Positions 9,090 to 17,453 of a stretch of DNA of 64,000 nucleotides are shown here, piece by piece. Source of the DNA: Sphingobium sp. EM0848. GTDB taxonomy: Bacteria; Pseudomonadota; Alphaproteobacteria; Sphingomonadales; Sphingomonadaceae. The notes under the pieces are model-generated. The model was not told the origin of the DNA, searched no databases, and saw only the letters and a list, made by a program, of their open reading frames with translations. How positions within the stretch are numbered: the stretch's first letter is position 1; every line of letters starts with the position of its first letter. A program made the position numbers and the translations under genes. The stretch spans positions 620,001 to 684,000 of the forward strand of contig NZ_JABXWB010000001.1 in assembly GCF_013375555.1 (NCBI RefSeq), read 5' to 3'.

Positions 9090-10856
9090 ATGACATACGA
9101 TCTCATCGTCCGTAACGGTACCATTGTGGATGGGACGGGCGCCGGACGCGTCGTTGCCGACCTCGCAGTGTCGGACGGCAGGATCGTGCGGATTGGCGAC
9201 CTGGGGCAGCAAAAGGCGCTGAAGGAGATCGACGCCATGGGCCGGATCGTTGCTCCGGGGGTGATCGACCTGCACACCCATTATGACGCCCCGCTGCATT
9301 GGGATCCCTACGCCACGAGCTCTTCGTGGCATGGCACGACTTCCGTGGTGATGGGCAATTGCGGTTTTGGCTATGCGCCGTGCCGGCCGGAACATCGCGA
9401 ACGCTACATGATGATGATGGTCAACACCGAACAGGTGCCCTATGAATCGCAGAAGCAGGCCATCAACTGGGAATGGGAAAGCTTCCCTGAATGGCTCGCG
9501 CATCTTCGCGCCATGAAGAAGGGGATCAATGTCGGCATGTTCCTGCCGCTCAATCCCCTTCTGGTTTACGTAAAGGGCGACGAGGTGAAGTCGCGGCCGA
9601 CGACCGACGCCGAGCGGGCGCGCATGAAACAATTGCTGAACGAAGCGATGGATGCAGGCGCGAGCGGCTTCAGCCTTTCGTTGCTCGGGAACGGCAATGG
9701 CCATGTCGATTTCGATGGCACGCCGGTGCCCACAGACGTCATGGACCCGGAAGATGCCTATTGCCTGGCGGAACTATTGCGGGAACGCGGCGACGGCATC
9801 ATCCAGTCGCTGGTTCAGCTGCGGATGGAGTCGCGGCCGGACATTTCGGAAAAGCTTGCTCGCATTTCGGGGCGGCCCGTGATCCATAACGTCATCATGG
9901 CGGTGGAAGGCTCCGACAATCCGACGCCGGCGCAGCTGGAACTGATAAATCGCTGGAAGAACACGCTGGACTGGGTCGACCGGATGGAGAAGGAGGGTCT
10001 CGAAATCTACCTTCAGTCCGTTACTTTTCGCGGCTGGGCGGAGTTCAAGATCGAGGAATCGACCTTGTTCAACGCGGTGCCGGTGTTCGAGGAATTTTCC
10101 CGCTGCAAGACGACCAGCGAGCGCATGGCGCTGGCCCAGAATGCGGAGTGGCGCAAGGCTGCGCGGGAATCCTATCGCTACGAATATTTCATTCCCACAG
10201 GCGGCGGCTTCGAGAAATATATTCTGGGCTCGGCCATCGGAAGCGAAACCTATCAGCCCTATGAAGGCATGAAGGTCGGCGACATTGCCGCGAAGCTGGA
10301 CCGGCATGTTGTGGACGTATTCTTCGATATCCTGGTCGACACGCATATGCAGGTCGATTTTGTTCTTGCGGAGGCGCAGTCGCGCGACGGCAACAAGATC
10401 GAGCAGATATTGCGCCATCCGCGCGTGATCGCCGGGACATCCGATGGGGGTGCGCATGTGAAGATGTTCGTGGGCGGGCAATATTCCACCGACCTCATCA
10501 ACTGGATGGTCAAGGAAGACAAGCGCCTGACGCTGGAGGAAATGCACAATATCCTGAGTGCGCGCCCGGCGCGGATGTTTGGTTTCCATGACCGTGGCAC
10601 GCTGGAGGAAGGCAAGGCGGCCGACATCGTGATCTACGATTTGGACACGCTTGGTTTCGAACGCAAATATGTCGTGGCGAATGATTTGCCCGGCGGAGAT
10701 TGGCGCCGGACCGTACCAGCGCGCGGCGTCGATTATGTCATCGTCAACGGTCAGGTCGTCATGGACCATGGCAAGCCGAGCGGGCTGTTTCCCGGCCAGT
10801 ACATGACTGGCGGCGATGTCGCTGTGGTCACGGATTTCGCAAACGCGGCGGAATGA
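9090..10856 (+). CDS. amidohydrolase family protein, N-acyl-D-amino-acid deacylase type
   Basis: This 588-aa metallo-dependent hydrolase resembles D-aminoacylases and dihydroorotase-like proteins. The metal-binding motif is DLHTHYD (60-66, His62 and His64). A GNCGFG block follows near residue 90, and a late catalytic Asp452 sits in GTSDGGAH. The C-terminal small beta domain (KAADIVIYD, VIVNGQVV) completes the fold. The start is ATG 9090 with AGGAGA nearby. It is first in an apparent operon with an SDR (72 bp gap) and a receptor (48 bp gap). Family members annotated as deacylases often have unknown true substrates, and here a C-N or lactone-like bond in a hydrophobic catabolite is as plausible as an N-acyl amino acid. 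Confidence 0.85.
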   Translation: MTYDLIVRNGTIVDGTGAGRVVADLAVSDGRIVRIGDLGQQKALKEIDAMGRIVAPGVIDLHTHYDAPLHWDPYATSSSWHGTTSVVMGNCGFGYAPCRPEHRERYMMMMVNTEQVPYESQKQAINWEWESFPEWLAHLRAMKKGINVGMFLPLNPLLVYVKGDEVKSRPTTDAERARMKQLLNEAMDAGASGFSLSLLGNGNGHVDFDGTPVPTDVMDPEDAYCLAELLRERGDGIIQSLVQLRMESRPDISEKLARISGRPVIHNVIMAVEGSDNPTPAQLELINRWKNTLDWVDRMEKEGLEIYLQSVTFRGWAEFKIEESTLFNAVPVFEEFSRCKTTSERMALAQNAEWRKAARESYRYEYFIPTGGGFEKYILGSAIGSETYQPYEGMKVGDIAAKLDRHVVDVFFDILVDTHMQVDFVLAEAQSRDGNKIEQILRHPRVIAGTSDGGAHVKMFVGGQYSTDLINWMVKEDKRLTLEEMHNILSARPARMFGFHDRGTLEEGKAADIVIYDLDTLGFERKYVVANDLPGGDWRRTVPARGVDYVIVNGQVVMDHGKPSGLFPGQYMTGGDVAVVTDFANAAE

Positions 10857-10892
10857 CGACGGCAGGAAGCCGAACGGTTCCATCCATCGGCT

Positions 10893-10916
10893 GATGTCGC
10901 TGCATCAGGCGACATC
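10893..10916. promoter_or_regulatory. inverted repeat in the 5' region of the operonic SDR
   Basis: GATGTCGC and GCGACATC form an 8-bp perfect inverted repeat with an 8-nt spacer, ending four bases before the GGGAGG Shine-Dalgarno of the SDR at 10928. It may fold as an mRNA hairpin affecting translation or act as an internal operator. Confidence 0.35.
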
Positions 10917-10927
10917 GGGAGGTTCTT

Positions 10928-11752
10928 ATGGATTTCGACGAGACACCTGTTCCTGACTTCAGCGGTCTGGGCCGACTGGATGACCAGGTTTTCGTGGTTC
11001 TGGGGGCGGGCCAAGGCATAGGTCGTCAGGCGGCCCATGCCCTCGCCCAGGCGGGCGCGCATGTGGTTTGCGTCGGCCGGCGGGATGCTGCGACACAACA
11101 TGTTGCTGACGAGGTCAAGGGCAGCGCCTTCATTGGCGATGCGCAGGACCGGCCGACAATGGTGCGGCTGTTCGCCGAGATCGAAGCGCGTCATGGAAAG
11201 CTGAACGGCATTGTCGACATTATCGCGATCGGCATTGCCGGCGGTATCCTGACCATGGGCGACGAGGATCTCCAGTGGCAGTTCGACAATGTGCTGCGCC
11301 ATGCCTATCTGGCGTTGCAGATCGGCGCGCCATTGATGGCGAAATCCGGCGGCGGGAGCATCGTTCTCGTCAGTTCTGTAGCCGGGCACAGAGTGTGGAC
11401 CAATCCGGCGTTCGGCTATGGCATCGCAAAGGCGGCGCTCAATCACATGGTCGCCACGGCGGCTGTCGAACTGGGGCCGCTCAACATCCGGGTCAATGCC
11501 GTCGCGCCGGGCCTTGTCACGACGCCGCGCTGGCAGAACCAGACCAGCGAATGGTATGAAGCGGTCGCGGAAAAATATCCGTTGCGGCGCATCGGCGCGC
11601 CGTCCGACATCGGCAGCGTCATCCTGTTTCTCGCGACGGATCTGTCGCGCAATATGACCGGGCAAAATCTGGTCGCCGATGGCGGGCTCACACTGCTCTC
11701 GCCAAAGCCGGTCTCCGACGATGCGTCGGGCTGGTCGAAGGACATGGCGTAG
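10928..11752 (+). CDS. SDR family NAD(P)-dependent oxidoreductase
   Basis: This 274-aa SDR starts at ATG 10928 after a GGGAGG RBS. The nucleotide-binding loop is GAGQGIG (26-32). Catalytic Ser is in VLVSS (149/150), and Tyr164/Lys168 lie in YGIAK. The NNAG structural motif is replaced by DIIAIG near residue 97-102, which is unusual but within family variation. The C-terminus is classical (GQNLVADGGLTLLSP). It lies between the deacylase-like gene and a TonB receptor in one apparent operon, so it probably oxidises or reduces a hydroxyl/keto group of the compound taken up. Its substrate cannot be read from the sequence. Confidence 0.9.
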   Translation: MDFDETPVPDFSGLGRLDDQVFVVLGAGQGIGRQAAHALAQAGAHVVCVGRRDAATQHVADEVKGSAFIGDAQDRPTMVRLFAEIEARHGKLNGIVDIIAIGIAGGILTMGDEDLQWQFDNVLRHAYLALQIGAPLMAKSGGGSIVLVSSVAGHRVWTNPAFGYGIAKAALNHMVATAAVELGPLNIRVNAVAPGLVTTPRWQNQTSEWYEAVAEKYPLRRIGAPSDIGSVILFLATDLSRNMTGQNLVADGGLTLLSPKPVSDDASGWSKDMA

Positions 11753-11800
11753 CCGCCGCTCCGCAAGCGAGCAGAATAATTACATAAGGGGAGGACAGAC

Positions 11801-14041
11801 ATGAATCAGTTTCACCTATTGCGCACCGCATTACTCTGCGCCTCGGCTCTGGCGAGCATTCCCGCCATGGCGCAGGCGGACTCACCGGAACCAGCGTCGT
11901 CTCAGTCCAACCCGGACGGCGCTTCTCGCGGCGGTGTGGACGACATCATCGTGACGGCGCAGCGTCGCGAGCAATCGCTCCAGAAGGTACCGGTCGCGGT
12001 CACCGCGCTGGACGCCACGGCACTGGCCGAACGCGGCATCGCCACAAGCGAGGACTTGCAGATATCGACGCCGAATCTGCTGCAAACCACCGTCAACGGT
12101 ACCACCCAGACGTTCATTCGCGGCGTTGGGGCACAGTCGGCCATTATCGGCAATGAAAGCTCCATCGCCACCTATGTCGACGGCGTCTACATCGCATCGC
12201 TGACGGGCGCGGCGTTCGGATTGAACAATGTCGAACGGGTGGAGGTCCTGCGCGGGCCGCAGGGCACATTGTTCGGCCGCAATGCGACTGGCGGTGTCGT
12301 CCAGATCATCACGAAAACGCCGACGCAGAAGTCCGAATATGCTTTCGACCTGTCCTATGCCAATTATGAGACCGTGACCGCAATGGCTTATGCCGCAGGC
12401 GGGCTGAGCGACAAGGTCGCGGCCAGCGTGGCGCTGTACAGCACTTCGCAGGGCAAGGGGTTTGGCCATAACATCGCGACAGGCAGCGAGATCAACAAGC
12501 GGGACGAGCAGTCCATTCGCGTTAAGCTCGCCATCGATCTCACGGACAACCTCAATATTCTTTTGGCGGGCGATTATGATCGCCAGAAGAACGACCTTGG
12601 CACCAATCGCAACACTTATGAGGATAGTCGAACCGTGCTGGGCGGCCACCGGGTCGGTGGCGCTTTCGACGGCAATTACAGTTTCGACCCTCGCGCGAAA
12701 AGCAGCCAGTTCGGGTTCAGCCAGAATGCGACGCTCGATCTGGGCGATGTCACCTTGCGCAGCATAACGGCCTATCGCGAGTATAAATGGTACAATCACT
12801 ACGACCAGGACGCCACGCCGGTCCCTATCGTCGGCGTGGTTCGTGACGAGAAGAACAAGACGTTCCAACAGGAATTCCTGCTGGAGGCGAAACTGGGTCC
12901 CGCAGATCTTACCACCGGGCTTTTCTATCTGAATTCAAAGGCGTCCATCAATCCGGTCTCGACGCAAAGCGTGAGCCTTGCCAGCTTCAACCTGAGCCGT
13001 ATATCGGACCAGGATGTCAATTCCTACGCCGCCTTCGGGCAGGCCAATGTGGAGGTGCTGGACGGCCTCAACCTGACCGCCGGTTTGCGCTATACCTATG
13101 AAAAGGCGAAATTGAACGGCGAACTGATCGCCCTGCCCGGCAATAGCGCACCGGCCGGAACCGTGCTCGTTACCATCAATGACAAGCAGATTTCCGCACG
13201 CAAGCTGACATGGCGCTTTGGCGCCGACTATCAGGTCGCGCCCGATATCCTGCTCTATGCGTCCGGCAGCCGGGGTTTCAAGACCGGCGGTTTCAACCTG
13301 ACATCGATCACGCAGTTGCCGACCCGTCCGGAAACGCTGGACGCCTATGAAATCGGATTGAAGACCGACCTTTTTGATCGCCAGTTACGCTTCAACGCCA
13401 CGGCCTTCCATTACGACTATTCGGATATCCAATTGTCGACCGTGCTGCCGGGGGGCATCCAGACGCTCAACGCAGCCAGCGCGAAGTCCGATGGCCTGGA
13501 GTTCGAAGTCGTGGCGGCGCCGCGAATGCCGCTGGGGAATTTGCAGATTGGCGCGAATCTGACGGTGCTTGACGGGAAATACAATTCCTTCCCCAATGCG
13601 CCTTATTATCTTCCGCAGCCCTATAGCTCGGTTCCCGCGGGCCTGACCTGCCCTGCGTCTTCCTCCACATCGCCGGGCGGAAACGCCGCATGCACCTTCG
13701 ATGCGAAGGGCAACAAGATGATCCATGCGCCCGATTGGACGGCCAATGTGAATATCTCCTATGTCGTGCCGGTGGGAATGGGCGACCTGGAACTGTCGGC
13801 CAATTATTTCCACAATGACGGTTTTTACTGGGAGCCGACCAACCGCATCAAGCAGGACGCCTATGATGTCGTGAATGCGCAGATCGCGTACAAGTTCGCC
13901 AATGATCTTCGCATCCGCCTGTTTGGACGCAATCTGACGAACAAGCTCTATTATTCGTCCGTGTCCGAACAATCGCTGGGCGATCTTGGAACGGCGGCGG
14001 CGCCCCGAACCTATGGCGCCGGCATCGATTTCCGGTTCTGA
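11801..14041 (+). CDS. TonB-dependent outer-membrane receptor
   Basis: This 746-aa receptor has a signal peptide ending near residue 26 (SIPAMAQA). The plug begins DDIIVTAQRREQ near residue 46 and carries VEVLRGPQGTLFGRNATGG. The long beta barrel ends with aromatic Phe (YGAGIDFRF). The start is ATG 11801 with GGGGAGGACAGAC upstream. It is the last gene of the deacylase-SDR-receptor operon and is followed by a strong terminator hairpin at 14056. It differs in length and barrel sequence from the other two receptors here, so it may import a different ligand or a conjugated form. Confidence 0.95.
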   Translation: MNQFHLLRTALLCASALASIPAMAQADSPEPASSQSNPDGASRGGVDDIIVTAQRREQSLQKVPVAVTALDATALAERGIATSEDLQISTPNLLQTTVNGTTQTFIRGVGAQSAIIGNESSIATYVDGVYIASLTGAAFGLNNVERVEVLRGPQGTLFGRNATGGVVQIITKTPTQKSEYAFDLSYANYETVTAMAYAAGGLSDKVAASVALYSTSQGKGFGHNIATGSEINKRDEQSIRVKLAIDLTDNLNILLAGDYDRQKNDLGTNRNTYEDSRTVLGGHRVGGAFDGNYSFDPRAKSSQFGFSQNATLDLGDVTLRSITAYREYKWYNHYDQDATPVPIVGVVRDEKNKTFQQEFLLEAKLGPADLTTGLFYLNSKASINPVSTQSVSLASFNLSRISDQDVNSYAAFGQANVEVLDGLNLTAGLRYTYEKAKLNGELIALPGNSAPAGTVLVTINDKQISARKLTWRFGADYQVAPDILLYASGSRGFKTGGFNLTSITQLPTRPETLDAYEIGLKTDLFDRQLRFNATAFHYDYSDIQLSTVLPGGIQTLNAASAKSDGLEFEVVAAPRMPLGNLQIGANLTVLDGKYNSFPNAPYYLPQPYSSVPAGLTCPASSSTSPGGNAACTFDAKGNKMIHAPDWTANVNISYVVPVGMGDLELSANYFHNDGFYWEPTNRIKQDAYDVVNAQIAYKFANDLRIRLFGRNLTNKLYYSSVSEQSLGDLGTAAAPRTYGAGIDFRF

Positions 14042-14055
14042 TGATCTTAAAGGAG

Positions 14056-14095
14056 AGTGTTCGCGTTCCCAGGAACGCGAACACTTTATTTTTTC
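14056..14095 (+). terminator. strong intrinsic terminator
   Basis: A 14-bp perfect stem (AGTGTTCGCGTTCC with its complement) and tiny loop is followed by TTATTTTTTC. It lies 15 bp after the receptor stop and just before the convergent SDR stop at 14098, so it ends the plus-strand operon. Confidence 0.9.
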
Positions 14096-14097
14096 GT

Positions 14098-14838
14098 TCA
14101 GCCGCCGCCGTCGACGCGGATAAGCGTGCCCGTGGTGAAGCTGGAACAGGGGCTGGCCAGATAGAGGGCGGTCGTCACGATCTCTTCCGGCCTGCCCGGG
14201 CGTCCGAGGGCATTGTTCGCCGTCATCTGCCGATCGGCGGGCCAGGCCTTGGCAATGTCGGTCAGGAAAGGACCGGCGGCAATGGTGTTCACGCGAACCC
14301 GGGGCGCAAATTCATGGGCCAGCGAAAGCGACATGGCGTTGAGCGCCGCCTTGGCCCCGGAATATGCTACGGCGCCCGGCACTGCCTTCAGCGATCCGGT
14401 CGAGGATATGTTGATGATCGCGCCGCCGTCGCCCTTCGCCATGCGATGCCCGATCTGGCTGGCAAGTCGAAACGGCCCCTTGAAATTCAGGGACAGGATC
14501 TTGTCGAACAGCTCTTCGCCCATTTCCGCGCTTGGGATGGCCGGGGACATGCCCGCATTGTTGACGAGGACGTCGATGGCGCCGAAATGGTCATAGGCAG
14601 CCTCGATCAGCCCATCGATCTCGTTCCATTTCCCGACATGCGCCGCCACAGGGAGCGCGCGCATGCCCATTGCGCGGATGTCGGCGGCCACGGCTTCGCA
14701 CGCTTCCAGCTTGCGGCTCGCTACGATGACATCGGCGCCATGGCGGGCGAAGGCGAGCGCCATTTCGCGCCCCAGACCCCTGCTGCCGCCTGTGACGAGA
14801 GCGACCTTGCCGTCGAGGCGGAAAAGGGGGTCCGTCAT
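14098..14838 (-). CDS. SDR family oxidoreductase (FabG/3-hydroxyacyl type)
   Basis: This 246-aa classical SDR has TGGSRGLG (16-23), NNAG (93-96), INISS (Ser145/146) and Tyr159/Lys163 in YSGAK. The C-terminus is RVDGGG. The start is ATG 14838, overlapping the stop of the upstream kinase gene by ATGA, with GGAG eight bases upstream; the longer reading to 14874 lies inside the kinase gene. It is last in the operon ACAD - APH-type kinase - SDR. In the levulinate lva operon an SDR (LvaD) makes the 4-hydroxyacyl-CoA that a kinase then phosphorylates; the same division of labour is suggested here but not shown. Confidence 0.92.
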   Translation of the reverse strand: MTDPLFRLDGKVALVTGGSRGLGREMALAFARHGADVIVASRKLEACEAVAADIRAMGMRALPVAAHVGKWNEIDGLIEAAYDHFGAIDVLVNNAGMSPAIPSAEMGEELFDKILSLNFKGPFRLASQIGHRMAKGDGGAIINISSTGSLKAVPGAVAYSGAKAALNAMSLSLAHEFAPRVRVNTIAAGPFLTDIAKAWPADRQMTANNALGRPGRPEEIVTTALYLASPCSSFTTGTLIRVDGGG

Positions 14839-15890
14839 ATGGATTGCTCCGATAAGAGTGGGCCGCCGGACCATCGCGCGAGCTGTAGCGCGCGTTCCAG
14901 CATGCGGGGAACGCCATATTCCATGCTGGCATGGCGTTCCAGCGTGGACTGGCCAGCGAGATATCGCTGATACCAGCCCTCAAGAATCACCGCGAGCTTG
15001 AACGAGGCCAGCGCCATATAATAGGGCAGGGCGCCCACATCGAGACCGGAAGCCTGCGCATAGCGGGCTGCCATGTCCGCGCGCGGCGGGAAACCGTTCC
15101 AGTCGAGATAGGGAGCGAAACTCTCCGGCTCGCCCTCGTCCCGCCAGCTGGCGAGAAGCCAGCCCAGATCGAGCATCGGATCGCCGATCGTCGCCAGTTC
15201 CCAATCGACGATCGCGCTCAAACGCGGCGGCGTCGCGGGCGCGAACATGACGTTCACGAACTGATAGTCCCCATGGATCAGGCTGATCTGACGGCTTTTG
15301 GGCATTTCATCGCGCAGCAGCCGTGCGAGGCGGACGAAACCGTCCAGCTTGCGGCCGCCGCTGCGGGCCAGCTGCTTTTCCCAGCGGTCGACCTGTCGCT
15401 CAAGGAAATTGTCGGGCCGCCCGAAATCCGACAGGCCAATGGCGCGCCAGTCGACAGCGTGCAGCATCGCCAGCGCATCGACGATCTCCTCGCCCATCCG
15501 CGTCTTGGCATCGTCGTCGCGAAAGGCAGGGGGCAGGGGACTCCTCGGCGCGAATCCATCCACCCATTCGAGCAGCGCGAAAGGCGCGCCGATCACCGAG
15601 CCGGTTTCCTCCGACGCAAGCAGACGGGCATGAGGCACGCTGGTCCGCCCCAATGCCTTGAGAAGGCGGATTTCCCGGCTGATGTCGTTGGAAGATGCGT
15701 CGACCGGGGTCATCGGTGGCCGCCTCAACGCAAGCCGCCGCGCACCATGATCGACCCGGAACAGCAGGTTGCTGAGGCCGCCACTGACCGGCGCGATGCC
15801 CAGTTCCGTCTCCCGCTCTTCAAAGACATCGTTCAGGAATGTCAGAAGGCGTGCCGGGTCGACTTTCGTGGCGGTGTCCGGGTCGATCAT
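14835..15890 (-). CDS. APH-family phosphotransferase, ACAD10/11- or LvaA-like (putative hydroxyacyl-CoA kinase)
   Basis: This 351-aa aminoglycoside-phosphotransferase-fold kinase has an N-lobe nucleotide loop SGGLSNLLF (37-45). The Brenner motif is HGD (206-208) with Asn213, and the metal-binding DWE is at 229-231 followed by the GDPMLDLGW block typical of this subfamily. It overlaps the ACAD upstream by four bases and the SDR downstream by four bases, so the three are translated together. Fused kinase-ACAD proteins (human ACAD10/11) and the LvaA kinase of Pseudomonas phosphorylate 4-hydroxyacyl-CoAs. The adjacent ACAD here is ACAD11-like, so that role is favoured over antibiotic resistance. 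Confidence 0.88.
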   Translation of the reverse strand: MIDPDTATKVDPARLLTFLNDVFEERETELGIAPVSGGLSNLLFRVDHGARRLALRRPPMTPVDASSNDISREIRLLKALGRTSVPHARLLASEETGSVIGAPFALLEWVDGFAPRSPLPPAFRDDDAKTRMGEEIVDALAMLHAVDWRAIGLSDFGRPDNFLERQVDRWEKQLARSGGRKLDGFVRLARLLRDEMPKSRQISLIHGDYQFVNVMFAPATPPRLSAIVDWELATIGDPMLDLGWLLASWRDEGEPESFAPYLDWNGFPPRADMAARYAQASGLDVGALPYYMALASFKLAVILEGWYQRYLAGQSTLERHASMEYGVPRMLERALQLARWSGGPLLSEQSI

Positions 15891-17170
15891 GGCACACCCG
15901 CTTCGGCTTCGAGACCGAATTTGGCGATCGCTCGCGCCTTTGCATGGCTACGCAGATAGTCGGGGAACATCGTCGCGCAGGGTTCGACGCCCTTCAATAT
16001 CTCCCGCGCGACGGTGACTTTGTGCACCTCTGTAGGTCCGTCCGCCAGGCCCAGCGTGTAGGAGTGGATCAGCGCGTCCGCAAAGGGCGCCTCGTCGGTG
16101 ACGCCCAGCGATCCGTGCAGATGCAGCGCCCGTTCGGCGATGTCGTGCAGGACCTTGGGCATCAGCACCTTCACCGCCGCGACATTCTTGCGCAACCTGC
16201 TCCAGTCGCTTTCCCTGTCGTGGAGCCAAGCGGTCTCCAGAATGAGAAGGCGAAACTGACGAAGCTGAATCCAGCTGTCGGCGAGCTTTTCCTGTACCAT
16301 CTGCTTGCGGGCAAGCAGTTCGCCCTTCGTACTGCGGGATAGGACGCGCTCGCACATCTGTTCGAAACAGTGGGTGGCCTGCGCCAGCGCGCGCATGGCG
16401 TGATGCATGCGCCCGCCCGAAAGCCGGACCTGCGCAACCTCGAAAGCCTTTCCCCGGCCGCCGAGCATGGCGTCGGCAGGAACCCGGACATCGGTCCAGC
16501 GCAGATGGGCATGGGCCTTGTCCGGTTCGCCCAGATAGCCATAATCCTTGACGATCTCGATGCCGGGCGTGTCTGCCGGTACGATGAACATCGACATTTG
16601 CGCATGCGGCGCGGCGTCGGGATCAGTCACCGCCATGACGATGTAGAAGCTTGCGAAACGGGCGTTGGACGCGAACCATTTTTCGCCATTGATGACCCAC
16701 TGGTCGCCATCCAGCATAGCGGATGTCGTCATGCCCAGAGGGTCCGCGCCGCCTTGCGGCTCGGTCATGGTGAAGCAGGATACGATCCGGTTGGCCAGCA
16801 GCGGTTCGAGATAGCTTTTCTTCTGTTCCTCCGTGCCGTAATGGGCGAGAATCTCGCTATTGCCCGTGTCGGGCGCCTGCGCGCCGAAGACGATCGGGCC
16901 GAAGCGCGCCCGTCCGAATTTTTCACTCATCAGCGCCAGCTTGAGCTGGCCCATGCCCGGACCACCCAGCTTGGGCGAAAGGTGACAGGCCCACAGGCCC
17001 CGTTGCTTCACCTCGGCCTGAAGTGGACGGACCAGCCGCTCGAACAACGGATGGGCAAGATCGTAGGGATTGTCGAGAACCAGCTCCAGCGGTTCCACCT
17101 CCTCCCTGACGAAGCAGTCGATCCAGTCGAGCGTTTTCTGGAACTCCGGGTCCGTCTCAAATTGCCACAT
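15887..17170 (-). CDS. acyl-CoA dehydrogenase, ACAD11-like
   Basis: This 427-aa ACAD starts at ATG 17170 with an AGGAGAGG upstream; the in-frame extension to 17308 has no RBS. FAD and substrate segments include CFTMTEPQGGADP and WVINGEKWF. At the C-terminus the catalytic-base region reads LADGPTEVH instead of YEGTxEI, placing Asp where ordinary ACADs have Glu. The DGP-x-EVH form is characteristic, from family knowledge, of the ACAD10/11 group, which removes phosphate from 4-phosphoacyl-CoAs. It is first in the operon with the APH-type kinase and the SDR, which strengthens that reading. A conventional dehydrogenase role is not excluded. Confidence 0.92.
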   Translation of the reverse strand: MWQFETDPEFQKTLDWIDCFVREEVEPLELVLDNPYDLAHPLFERLVRPLQAEVKQRGLWACHLSPKLGGPGMGQLKLALMSEKFGRARFGPIVFGAQAPDTGNSEILAHYGTEEQKKSYLEPLLANRIVSCFTMTEPQGGADPLGMTTSAMLDGDQWVINGEKWFASNARFASFYIVMAVTDPDAAPHAQMSMFIVPADTPGIEIVKDYGYLGEPDKAHAHLRWTDVRVPADAMLGGRGKAFEVAQVRLSGGRMHHAMRALAQATHCFEQMCERVLSRSTKGELLARKQMVQEKLADSWIQLRQFRLLILETAWLHDRESDWSRLRKNVAAVKVLMPKVLHDIAERALHLHGSLGVTDEAPFADALIHSYTLGLADGPTEVHKVTVAREILKGVEPCATMFPDYLRSHAKARAIAKFGLEAEAGVP

Positions 17171-17314
17171 TGTCTGTCCTCTCCTGGTGCGGGCATGGGA
17201 AGATATCGGCCGGGACCGGGTTGCAGGCCTTGCCGGGAACATGCTCGCTTTTGGCGTGTCGCGGGCAAGCTTCTTCCGGTGGCCCGGCTTGTCAACGGCT
17301 TTGGCCATGCGCGT

Positions 17315-17331
17315 GCATGTTCAACACATGC
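17315..17331. promoter_or_regulatory. inverted repeat in divergent promoter region
   Basis: GCATGT and ACATGC flank five bases (TCAAC) in the 283-bp region between the ACAD (17170, minus) and the hydratase (17454, plus). It may be an operator. It does not match the CATYA-N6-TRATG repeat, and I saw no clear copy of that repeat in this region. Confidence 0.35.
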
Positions 17332-17453
17332 TCGATATTTGTCGCCCGGCTCTGGCGATTGGAAGGTCGGCCGGTACAGTTGATGGGCTGTAAGGCCTGT
17401 TGGACAGACCGGCTGCGGCATGGGGGGAATGGGCGCCACGGGGAGTGTGGGCA

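Noticed and set aside
14835..15890. Aminoglycoside resistance gene
   Set aside because: It shares the APH fold, but subfamily motifs and the overlapped ACAD and SDR point to the ACAD10/11-LvaA group. The same argument applies to 20333 and 60556.
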